Shown here: piece by piece, positions 1 through 5,111 of the stretch
Numbering within the stretch: position 1 is the first letter of the stretch
Layout of the letters: every line of letters begins with the position of its first letter
NCBI GenBank assembly: GCA_030593155.1
Contig: JAUVHT010000042.1
Span: 1 to 6,979, forward strand
DNA: 6,979 nucleotides
Direction of reading: 5' to 3'
Origin: Candidatus Bathyarchaeota archaeon
Lineage (GTDB): Archaea > Thermoproteota > Bathyarchaeia > TCS64
The notes under the pieces: model-generated
Databases searched by the model: none
What the model was told of the DNA's origin: nothing
What the model saw: only the letters and a program-made list of their open reading frames with translations
Position numbers and translations under genes: made by a program

Positions 1-1227
1 GGTTATCTTCTGCTTCGAGTGGAGCTCCTCTCCCTTTACCATGAACTCCAGGTTGGGATCGACGATGACGATGTCGGCGTCAGCCCCCGGCGTCAAGGCT
101 CCTTTCCTCGGGTAGAGGCCCATTATCTTGGCGGGGTTGACCGAGAATGCCTCGACCAGCCGCTCTAGGGTGATGAGTCCGCGACTCATGCAGTCCAGCA
201 GGAGCGGCAGGCTCGTCTCTACTCCCGTTCCTCCCGAGGGGGCCTCGTAGATGTTCTGCCATCCCTTCTCTTTTTCCTCCTTCGGGTATGGGGCGTGGTC
301 GCTGGCTATGACGTCTATCACCCCCTCGTTCACCGCCTTCCAGAGGGCTTCCTGATCCTCGGGGCTTCGGAGCGGGGGGTCGATCTTGGCGAAGGGCCCC
401 ACTTTTTTCATGATCCCAGAGTTCAGGAGGAGGTAGTTGGCCGAGGTCTCGCCGGTAACATTTCTCCCCTTCTTCTTGGCCCAGCCCAGGACCTTTGCGG
501 CTCCCATCGTGGACATGTGGCAGATGTGGAGGTGCACGTCGGTCTCCCCGGCGAGCAAGATGGTCCTCATGATGGCCTCGACCTCGGCGATGGAGGGCCT
601 GAACTCCGAGTGGGCTATGGGGTCGACCCTGCCCATCGCCTTCGCCTTCTCGATTCCCCGGGATACGATGTCCTCGTTCTCTGCGTGAATCATGCAGGGA
701 AGCCCCGTTCTGGTGATGGTCTCGAAGTTGTCGAGCATCTGACCGTCGGAGGCGGCCAGCTCTTTGAATCTGGCGATCATGAACGTCTTGAAGCCGACCA
801 CCCCGCCCTCCGCCAACCCGATCAGGGTGTCGGAGCTCAGCTCCCCTGCTCCTGCGATGAGCGAGAAGTCGATCAAGGCCTTCCCCTTGGCTATCTCCAC
901 CTTCTCCCTCAACGCCTCGACGGATGTCACCGAAGGCACGGTGTTGGGCATATCGGCGACGGTTGTCACCCCCCCAGCCGCCGCGGCGCATGTCCCCGAC
1001 CGGAAATCCTCCCTGTCCGGGAAACCGGGGTCCCTGAAGTGGACGTGCATGTCGATCATTCCCGGCAACACGAGGTTTCCCTTTGCGTCTAGCACCGTGT
1101 CCGCCTCGGGAATGAGGCCGCCCTTGGTGAGGGCCTGGATCTTACCCTCGTCTATCACGATGTCTCCCTCGAATAAACCGCTGGGCGCGAATATCTTCCC
1201 GCCTCGGATCACCATGTCGACGGTCAA
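1..1227 (-). CDS. Dihydroorotase/allantoinase-family cyclic amidohydrolase (3' end cut off)
   Basis: Reading the minus strand from 1227 gives 409 codons with no stop before base 1, so the C-terminus (perhaps 40-50 residues) is missing. The product is a metal-dependent amidohydrolase that opens or closes a cyclic amide ring. All expected ligands are present with the start used here: the HxH pair H61/H63 in DMHVHFRDPG, a GFK lysine at 147 (candidate carboxylated lysine), H181 in IHAEN, H237 in HICHMS and D310 in ASDHAP. The DMPNT segment (about 92-96) and HFRDPG favour dihydroorotase (carbamoyl-aspartate to dihydroorotate, pyrimidine synthesis). The bridging lysine and the LYPRKGAL C-terminal segment resemble allantoinase/hydantoinase members, so the substrate is uncertain. 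I chose the TTG start at 1227 because GGTGAT (1234-1239) lies 6 bases upstream and it gives MTVDMVIRGGKI, a typical family N-terminus. ATG 1215 is the alternative. No neighbouring gene helps to decide the pathway. Confidence 0.88.
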   Translation of the reverse strand, partial: MTVDMVIRGGKIFAPSGLFEGDIVIDEGKIQALTKGGLIPEADTVLDAKGNLVLPGMIDMHVHFRDPGFPDREDFRSGTCAAAAGGVTTVADMPNTVPSVTSVEALREKVEIAKGKALIDFSLIAGAGELSSDTLIGLAEGGVVGFKTFMIARFKELAASDGQMLDNFETITRTGLPCMIHAENEDIVSRGIEKAKAMGRVDPIAHSEFRPSIAEVEAIMRTILLAGETDVHLHICHMSTMGAAKVLGWAKKKGRNVTGETSANYLLLNSGIMKKVGPFAKIDPPLRSPEDQEALWKAVNEGVIDVIASDHAPYPKEEKEKGWQNIYEAPSGGTGVETSLPLLLDCMSRGLITLERLVEAFSVNPAKIMGLYPRKGALTPGADADIVIVDPNLEFMVKGEELHSKQKIT

Positions 1228-1233
1228 GGAGCA

Positions 1234-1280
1234 ATCACCATTTCAACCTGCCCTGAAAAATACATTAATGATATATCAAG
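1234..1280 (-). promoter_or_regulatory. Promoter and ribosome-binding site of the amidohydrolase gene
   Basis: On the minus strand a TATA-like GATATAT segment (about 1271-1277) lies about 26 bases upstream of a predicted transcript start near 1248. It is followed by the SD site GGTGAT (1234-1239), 6 bases before the TTG start at 1227. The TATA element is embedded in a perfect 10-bp palindrome, TGATATATCA (1269-1278), which could be an operator or may simply reflect an AT-rich TATA region. The SD position decides the start codon. The promoter assignment is an inference from spacing. Confidence 0.5.
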
Positions 1281-1369
1281 TATCGTATTAATTTCCTCAT
1301 TCTTGACCCTATCCAATATGGCACTACAAGACAATATTGCCTGTTGAAATAAAGGATTTATCCGCGAGA

Positions 1370-1579
1370 TTAACTTTTATTTCTACCGACACCTTTCAAA
1401 GCCATTTGTATGCGGATAATACAGTCCTTGGCATCCTTCACATTCTTCATGAAATCCTGATCCCGCAAAGTAGCTGGATACTTCGCATCAAGAATAGACT
1501 CCAAGGAGGTCTAGTTATTCTTAAGCCATTTAATCTCTCTGTTTAATGTTTCTTCAAGAGATTCCTTGGTTCCAACCAT
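1370..1579 (-). pseudogene. Small hypothetical gene interrupted by an in-frame TAG
   Basis: From ATG 1579 the minus strand reads 22 codons, beginning MVGTKESLEETLNREIKWLK, then a TAG at 1511-1513. It continues in the same frame for 46 codons (including ILDAKYPATLRDQDFMKNVK and ending MALKGVGRNKS) to a TAA at 1370-1372. Both halves have the same protein-like character: charged, amphipathic and helix-forming, with a K/E/D-rich, well mixed composition. That suggests one small protein of about 69 residues with a single nonsense codon. Readings are a recent pseudogene (one base change from CAG, AAG or TGG), a sequencing error, or a TAG that is read through. There is no clear SD; an ATTATTTATC TATA-like segment lies about 50 bases upstream. 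I do not recognise the family. It lies in the AT-rich island, downstream of the 1707-2012 gene on the same strand. Confidence 0.4.
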
Positions 1580-1706
1580 GCTTATTTAGATGCAATAATG
1601 CTCTAATATGAGTTATGCACATCTGAAGATAAATAATTCGCTGCATTCATGGTATGACCTGAGTACCGTATAGAATAAACCTCCTTAATACATCATCACG
1701 TACTTT
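1580..1706 (-). other. Spacer with an orphan Shine-Dalgarno site and possible gene remnant
   Basis: This stretch separates the TAG-interrupted frame from the 101-residue gene upstream on the same strand. It contains a near-perfect SD sequence, AAGGAGGT (1679-1686, minus strand), with no ATG, GTG or TTG at a usable distance, which suggests a gene start that has decayed. A short minus-strand frame at 1646-1554 encodes 30 residues, including HIRALLHLNKHGWNQGIS. It runs into the start of the 1370-1579 frame, shifted by one base, so the two may once have been a single gene of about 100 codons. This is inference only. Confidence 0.25.
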
Positions 1707-2012
1707 TTATCGGCGTTTTTTTCCAATAATGTGTCTCTCGGTTACATGTACATAGTCAGGTTCTAAACAATGCCGCCCTCCTTCAGGATAATGTTCAAAC
1801 CGAAATACAATTTTTAATCGTCTTCGAGGCAAGATTTCTGTATGATACATTTCATATTTATTATCTCCTAAAGACAACCATGGCCAAATCTTTATAATTT
1901 GCTTCATCCAAATTTCGCTGGCAAAACTTGCATGAGCATTAATCCATTCATAGCTTTTTTTGTCTAAAAATACATAACCATCGTAGCCAAATCTAGCTGG
2001 CTCATGTGACAT
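1707..2012 (-). CDS. Hypothetical 101-residue protein, divergent from a winged-helix regulator
   Basis: A complete AT-rich gene from ATG 2012 to TAA 1707-1709. I do not recognise the family. The product is soluble, with no signal peptide or membrane segment, and is rich in aromatic residues, with a strongly basic patch (PRRRLK, about 62-67) and a basic tail (GKKRR). The segment LKIVFRFEHYPEGG reads like beta strands with a turn, as in many small nuclease or toxin folds, but no catalytic motif is visible. There is no SD; AATAAATAA-like sequence at about 2034-2044 sits about 26 bases from the ATG, so the mRNA is probably leaderless. The gene diverges from the regulator at 2123-2653 with 110 bases between them, an arrangement typical of a regulator and its target. 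A toxin-antitoxin role is possible but unproven. Confidence 0.6.
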   Translation of the reverse strand: MSHEPARFGYDGYVFLDKKSYEWINAHASFASEIWMKQIIKIWPWLSLGDNKYEMYHTEILPRRRLKIVFRFEHYPEGGRHCLEPDYVHVTERHIIGKKRR

Positions 2013-2033
2013 TATGTGTTTTTTAAAATTAAC

Positions 2034-2046
2034 TTATTTATTTCTT
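2034..2046 (-). promoter_or_regulatory. TATA-like element for the 101-residue gene (leaderless)
   Basis: On the minus strand an A/T run containing AAATAAATAA lies about 22-34 bases before ATG 2012. With the usual archaeal spacing of about 26 bases this places the transcript start at or next to the start codon. No SD sequence lies between. The region is generally AT-rich, so the element is only moderately distinctive. Confidence 0.35.
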
Positions 2047-2055
2047 TATCTTTGT

Positions 2056-2079
2056 GGAATACTCTATATGGAGTACTCC
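2056..2079. promoter_or_regulatory. Candidate operator: imperfect inverted repeat in the divergent control region
   Basis: GGAATACTC (2056-2064) and GAGTACTCC (2071-2079) are inverted copies with one mismatch, separated by TATATG. The right half also forms a perfect 10-bp palindrome, GGAGTACTCC (2070-2079). The repeat lies between the inferred promoters of the divergent genes at 1707-2012 and 2123-2653, where a dimeric winged-helix protein would be expected to bind. That the neighbouring regulator binds here is inference. Confidence 0.45.
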
Positions 2080-2098
2080 GTAATTTTTATTAATGGCC

Positions 2099-2110
2099 AT
2101 ATGTACATAT
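2099..2110. promoter_or_regulatory. Perfect 12-bp palindrome upstream of the regulator start
   Basis: ATATGTACATAT at 2099-2110 is a perfect palindrome ending 12 bases before the ATG at 2123. Another short palindrome, ATGGCCAT (2093-2100), abuts it. No SD sequence lies between the palindrome and the ATG, so the gene is probably leaderless. The AT-rich palindrome may act as the TATA region, an autoregulatory operator, or both. Binding is not shown. Confidence 0.4.
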
Positions 2111-2122
2111 TATTGACCCAAA

Positions 2123-2653
2123 ATGGAATCAGCTCACTCAGTAAGACGTAGGATCACCAACGGTGAAATCTATGCTTTAATTGAGCGTGAGCCAGGTTTA
2201 TCAAAATATGAATTAGGTAAAGAATTGAATTGGACACCAGGCAAAACCGATGGTGCAATAAAACGTCTGTTAAAGGAAGAAAGAATATTCATCAAAGAAA
2301 TTCAACGTGAAGGAAAACGTGTGGGGCTAATATATCCTGCTCATATGCGTCCAGATGAATACGTTTCTATTCCCCTTGAAGAACTCGAAATTAACAATCC
2401 CATTTGGATGGATACCGCTTTCATGTATGCATTAAATATGTATACTATTGGAGTTACAGGAAATTTATTTGATCAATGGGATGACATTTCATTATTTACA
2501 AGAGAAATCTCAATTAGAAAAGATAATGACGAAATCAGATTTAAATTTCCTGAAGAATTTAAGAGATTTTATGAATTGAATCACAAACATTACAACATTT
2601 CAATAAATGGGAATAAGGTACTACTCATCGTATCCGGCAATATCGTGGGTTAA
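2123..2653 (+). CDS. Winged-helix transcriptional regulator, 176 residues
   Basis: An intact AT-rich gene ending in TAA. Residues about 13-72 form a winged helix-turn-helix: helix 1 (GEIYALIEREP), then LSKYELGKELNWTP, a recognition helix (GKTDGAIKRLLKEE, about 40-53) and a wing with FIKEIQREGKRVGLIYP. This is the layout of small MarR/ArsR-like archaeal DNA-binding proteins. Residues about 73-176 are a second domain I cannot name. It contains a WMDTAFMYALNMY helix and a C-terminal segment, IRFKFPEEFKRFYEL followed by YNISINGNKVLLIVSG, that looks like a helix plus beta hairpin and could serve in dimerisation or ligand sensing. It is transcribed away from the 101-residue gene and probably controls both through the shared palindromic region. 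No SD precedes the ATG, which suggests a leaderless mRNA. Base composition differs sharply from the flanking GC-rich genes, a sign of possible transfer. Confidence 0.75.
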   Translation: MESAHSVRRRITNGEIYALIEREPGLSKYELGKELNWTPGKTDGAIKRLLKEERIFIKEIQREGKRVGLIYPAHMRPDEYVSIPLEELEINNPIWMDTAFMYALNMYTIGVTGNLFDQWDDISLFTREISIRKDNDEIRFKFPEEFKRFYELNHKHYNISINGNKVLLIVSGNIVG

Positions 2654-2734
2654 TAAAGGCTAAGCGCACCCAGAGCACATTATGAATATTACGCAGTTTT
2701 CCTGAATACTGTTTATTTTGGTCGCGCGCGGCAG

Positions 2735-2744
2735 TATAAATATA
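2735..2744 (+). promoter_or_regulatory. TATA box without an obvious protein gene
   Basis: TATAAATATA at 2735-2744 is one of the best TATA-box matches in the window. With archaeal spacing, transcription would start near 2763-2768, where the sequence changes abruptly from AT-rich to GC-rich. No ATG-started reading frame follows on the plus strand, so it may drive a non-coding RNA. The promoter call rests on sequence and spacing alone. Confidence 0.4.
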
Positions 2745-2764
2745 CATTAATCTTTTTAGAGCCC

Positions 2765-2890
2765 CCGAGCGCACGCTACGAGGGATTCGAGACCGAGGGA
2801 GTCCCGACACATACCTTGGTTAGGGTGAATCTTGTTCTAGAGGATGGCGAAGTGGTGAGCCGCGAGGGACTCAGGACTTTTATCCCTAGA
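2765..2890 (+). ncRNA. Candidate structured small RNA
   Basis: This GC-rich segment lies just downstream of the TATA box at 2735-2744, in an otherwise AT-rich gap between convergent genes. By eye it allows several mutually nested helices. AGGGAT (2781-2786) pairs with ATCCCT (2882-2887). GAGTCCC (2799-2805) pairs with GGGACTC (2866-2872). ACCTT (2813-2817) pairs with AGGGT (2822-2826) around a GGTT loop, and GGC (2846-2848) with GCC (2859-2861). The motif CGAGGGA occurs three times (2779, 2794, 2863). It lacks a T-loop/acceptor arrangement for a tRNA and clear C/D boxes, so no class is assigned. The ends are estimates. A start-less protein-like frame on the same strand is the main alternative. 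Confidence 0.3.
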
Positions 2891-2909
2891 TTTGGCCAAG
2901 TATCACACT

Positions 2910-3449
2910 TCACCCTATTTTCATCTTCCTTCCAGGCTTCCTCTTCAGCTCGGTGCCGCATATAGGGCAAGTGTCCCCCCTTTGGAGTTCCTCGAACCTC
3001 CTCCGGCAGCCGGGGCAGTAAACCACCCACTCGAACATCTGCTGGATTCCAGGGGTGGCAAGGCTCTTGAAACCCAGACCCATCCCGTTCGCCAGGTTCT
3101 GCACGGAATAGTCGTCCGAGACTACTGTCGGCGTCTTGCCATCAGATTGCAGATAAAGACCCAAGGCCAGAAGCTGCATGTCAGCGGCGGAAAGCACCCC
3201 TTCCTCGCCCATCTCCTTCGCGACTTCACGAACATTCTCCAAGAATCGAGAGGCGGGGCTCAGCACTTTCAGATGCCCGCTCCTAGCCGCGTTGTCGAAT
3301 CTGATCCGGTGGAGTCCTCCCTCCGTCAACTCGTCGCGGACGGAGGGGACTGAGAAATGCTCGGCGTCGACATCCGTTGCCATGTACCCCATTATGAAGG
3401 CCGAGGTATCAAGGAGTAGAACGTTGCTGGGGGGGCACTTCTTCGCCAT
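2910..3449 (-). CDS. nob1: Nob1-type endoribonuclease (PIN domain plus zinc ribbon), 16S rRNA 3'-end maturation
   Basis: The product is 179 residues, the expected size for archaeal Nob1, which cleaves the 3' end of 16S rRNA in pre-30S particles. The N-terminal PIN domain has its acidic residues in place: D14 in LLLDTSAFIMGY, E40 in VPSVRDEL, D90 in LSAADMQLLALGL and D112/D113 in VVSDDYSVQNLA. A single zinc ribbon follows, with cysteines at 145, 148, 161 and 164 (YCPGC and CPICG), then a short basic tail (KRKPGRKMK). I chose ATG 3449 because AGGTGG lies 5 bases upstream; GTG 3458 falls inside that site. The gene follows nadK on the same strand with 50 bases between. That gap holds a small hairpin and no TATA box, so both are probably on one transcript. 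Confidence 0.92.
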   Translation of the reverse strand: MAKKCPPSNVLLLDTSAFIMGYMATDVDAEHFSVPSVRDELTEGGLHRIRFDNAARSGHLKVLSPASRFLENVREVAKEMGEEGVLSAADMQLLALGLYLQSDGKTPTVVSDDYSVQNLANGMGLGFKSLATPGIQQMFEWVVYCPGCRRRFEELQRGDTCPICGTELKRKPGRKMKIG

Positions 3450-3483
3450 CTTAACCACCTATCTTCAGGGGAGATGGAGGCAT

Positions 3484-3499
3484 GGGATCGCAGCATCCC
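3484..3499 (-). other. Intercistronic hairpin between nadK and nob1
   Basis: GGGAT and ATCCC form a 5-bp stem around a 6-base loop directly after the nadK stop codon (3500-3502) and 34 bases before the nob1 start at 3449. It is not followed by a T-run, so it looks more like an RNA-processing or stability element than a terminator. The stem is short and could be chance. Confidence 0.25.
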
Positions 3500-4336
3500 T
3501 CATCTTACACGCCTGAACACGAGGCGCCTCTCGAGCCTTTCGTAGAAGGATCTGAACCTGATGAACCTCGCCTTGTCCTGGCTGGCCCAGATCTCTATCT
3601 TGGACTGGGGTTTGACGGCTGTGTAGTCTCTGCCGTCTATTATCACGAGGGCGTCGGCCCTGGGCTTCAGAAGCTCTATGGTTATGCGGCTGTCCTTGGG
3701 GACGACGATGCTGCGGAAATAGCTGTAGGGGCAGATGGCGGTGAGGATGGTCGCTTCCACATCCGGCGAGATGATGGAGCCCCCCGCAGAGATATTATAT
3801 GCCGTTGAGCCAGTCGGTGTAGAGGCTATGATCCCGTCCGCTTGGATGTCCAGGATGTGCTTCCCGTCGATGGTGAGGCGTGCATCCAGGGCTTTAGAGG
3901 GGAGGGGAGAAGCCACAAGGACCTCGTTGAGGCAATCAGGGAAAGCCCTGTTCATAACCGGATTTTTAGATGAGAGCTTAAAACACTCCTCGAGTCTATA
4001 GTCTCCATTCAGCACCCTGTCTAGGGCTGGCTTCACGTCGTCCGGGTACACCTCCGTGAGGAAGCCCCTGCTCCCCAAGTTTACCCCGAGGATGGGTGTG
4101 CCGGGCTCCCGCATCTGCATCGCCGTCCTCAGGATGGTCCCGTCGCCCCCCACCGTCACGATGTAGTCCGCCTCCATCTCCCCCAGATCAGAGTTCTTCC
4201 CCGGCATGTCCATGGCGAGGGCCGTCTCCGTCTCCATCTGGACCGGAGCTCCCTTGGATTCCAAATAAGCGACGATCTCACGGACGATCTCCAAGGCTTC
4301 GGGCCTGTCTATCCGGGAAACCAACCCAGCCTTCAA
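3500..4336 (-). CDS. nadK: NAD kinase (ATP/polyphosphate-NAD kinase)
   Basis: The product is 278 residues, a normal length for archaeal NAD kinase, the cytosolic enzyme that phosphorylates NAD to make NADP. The family signatures are in order: GGDGT at 63-67 with the catalytic aspartate D65, LGVNLGSRGFLTE (about 83-95), the NE pair at N137-E138 (LNEVLVAS), and DGIIASTPTGSTAYNISAGG (about 167-186), which binds NAD. The C-terminal beta-rich part is complete. The start is TTG 4336, supported by a GGGTGA SD site (4343-4348) 6 bases upstream. A five-codon frame (ATG 4350, MGEKH) ends in a TGA that overlaps this TTG, which could couple translation or be chance. The gene lies 43 bases after the methyltransferase on the same strand, with its own TATA-like element, and 50 bases before nob1. 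Confidence 0.94.
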   Translation of the reverse strand: MKAGLVSRIDRPEALEIVREIVAYLESKGAPVQMETETALAMDMPGKNSDLGEMEADYIVTVGGDGTILRTAMQMREPGTPILGVNLGSRGFLTEVYPDDVKPALDRVLNGDYRLEECFKLSSKNPVMNRAFPDCLNEVLVASPLPSKALDARLTIDGKHILDIQADGIIASTPTGSTAYNISAGGSIISPDVEATILTAICPYSYFRSIVVPKDSRITIELLKPRADALVIIDGRDYTAVKPQSKIEIWASQDKARFIRFRSFYERLERRLVFRRVR

Positions 4337-4365
4337 TGTTTCTCACCCATGGTGTGCATCCAATC

Positions 4366-4373
4366 ATTTAAAA
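4366..4373 (-). promoter_or_regulatory. TATA-like element upstream of nadK
   Basis: TTTTAAAT on the minus strand (4366-4373) places a predicted transcript start near 4343-4348, just before or within the SD site for the TTG start at 4336. It sits immediately upstream of, and does not overlap, the methyltransferase stop codon. nadK may have its own promoter as well as readthrough from the gene before it. Confidence 0.4.
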
Positions 4374-4379
4374 CAAGTA

Positions 4380-5063
4380 TCAGTCCCGCTCCCTCCTGGA
4401 ATATCCGTATTCCCCAGTGAGAGGGACATATGAAACCTTCATCAACGTCTTCTTCTCCATCAGGCCCTCAGCGCCCTTCTCCAGAAGCACGAGGTCCTGA
4501 CCATAGAGGCTGTAGCTCCCCCCCACGGGGGCCATCAGCCTACCCGGAGCATCGAGCTGATCGATCAACGGCTGGGGAACCTCAGGACAAGCGGCGGTGA
4601 TGCAGATGGCGTCATAAGGAGCCATCTCGGGATATCCGAGGGAGCCGTCACCGAGGATCAGGACGACATCCTGGTAGCCCGTTCTGTTCAGGTTTTCCCT
4701 TGCGAAACGGAAGGTCGTGGGGTTTATCTCTATCGAGACGACGAGCCCCTCCGGGCCGACGAGTTCACGGGCCAGGGCCGCACCGTATCCCGAGCCGGCC
4801 CCCACCTCGAGGAGCTTTTCGCCGGCCTTCAATCCCAGGGGCTCATAGAACACGGGGTACATGTAGGGAGCGGAGATCGTCTGTCTGCCATCCCCCGGGA
4901 TGGGGAACGGCTGGTCGATGTACGCGTAATTGACATGTGAAGACGACATGAACTCCTCCCGGGGCACCCTCATCACCGCCTCGGTCATTGTCTCCGTCTT
5001 GATGTATCCAGCCCGCTGGTAGCGCCGGACCATCTGGGCTCTCAGCTCGGAGAAATCGGGCAT
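4380..5063 (-). CDS. pcm: Protein-L-isoaspartate O-methyltransferase
   Basis: The product is 227 residues, a typical length for the cytosolic repair enzyme that methylates L-isoaspartyl residues in aged proteins using S-adenosylmethionine. The N-terminal helical part (MVRRYQRAGYIKTETMTEAV) leads to the substrate motif TISAPYM (62-68). The SAM-binding motif LLEVGAGSGYGAALARELVG spans about 84-103 and is followed by the acidic residue E112 of the second strand. GDGSLGYPEMAPYDAICITAA and the C-terminal YVPLTGEYGY also match the family. One oddity: most members have histidine where this protein has Y67 (TISAPHM). The start is ATG 5063. There is no SD, and a TATA-like element about 32 bases upstream suggests a leaderless or very short leader. 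The gene lies 48 bases after the CoA-transferase on the same strand. Confidence 0.92.
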   Translation of the reverse strand: MPDFSELRAQMVRRYQRAGYIKTETMTEAVMRVPREEFMSSSHVNYAYIDQPFPIPGDGRQTISAPYMYPVFYEPLGLKAGEKLLEVGAGSGYGAALARELVGPEGLVVSIEINPTTFRFARENLNRTGYQDVVLILGDGSLGYPEMAPYDAICITAACPEVPQPLIDQLDAPGRLMAPVGGSYSLYGQDLVLLEKGAEGLMEKKTLMKVSYVPLTGEYGYSRRERD

Positions 5064-5090
5064 GAAGATCCGTTTAAAGAAAGGGTGAAG

Positions 5091-5099
5091 TATTTAAAA
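5091..5099 (-). promoter_or_regulatory. TATA-like element upstream of pcm
   Basis: TTTTAAATA on the minus strand (5091-5099) predicts a transcript start near 5069, only about six bases before ATG 5063. No SD sequence is present in between, which fits leaderless or near-leaderless translation. A second TTTAAA (5073-5078) is too close to the ATG to serve with normal spacing. Confidence 0.45.
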
Positions 5100-5111
5100 C
5101 GGTTTACGAGG

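Larger units (their letters stand above)
1260..2751. repeat. 10-bp direct repeat flanking the AT-rich island
   Basis: ATACATTAAT occurs at 1260-1269 and again in the same orientation at 2742-2751, close to the two edges of the AT-rich segment. It could be a target-site or attachment-site duplication left by insertion. Both copies are AT-rich and lie in TATA-like contexts, so chance or shared promoter composition is a real alternative. No transposase, integrase or tRNA attachment site is visible. Confidence 0.2.

Noticed and set aside
80..991. Long open frame on the minus strand inside the amidohydrolase (and another on the plus strand at 295-1092)
   Set aside because: Composition is Arg/Gly/His-rich and repetitive, as expected from reading a GC-rich gene in the wrong frame. 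The true frame carries all the amidohydrolase metal ligands.
1743..1754. TACATGTACATA palindrome-like sequence
   Set aside because: It lies within the coding region of the 101-residue gene (codons for Tyr-Val-His-Val), so its symmetry is probably a by-product of codons.
2838..2890. tRNA-Leu-like string (TGGCGAAGTGG... then CTCAGGA between AGGGA and TCCCT)
   Set aside because: The loop between AGGGA and TCCCT is 13 bases, not 7. There is no TTCRA T-loop downstream and no matching acceptor stem. An intron or permuted tRNA would need several further assumptions.
2776..3030. Minus-strand frame overlapping the 3' end of nob1
   Set aside because: Its first part is an alternate-frame reading of the zinc-ribbon region, and the rest is Ser/Thr/Pro-rich antisense of the candidate RNA. 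It has no usable start context.
3450..3458. nob1 start at GTG 3458
   Set aside because: That GTG is part of the AGGTGG SD site that serves ATG 3449.
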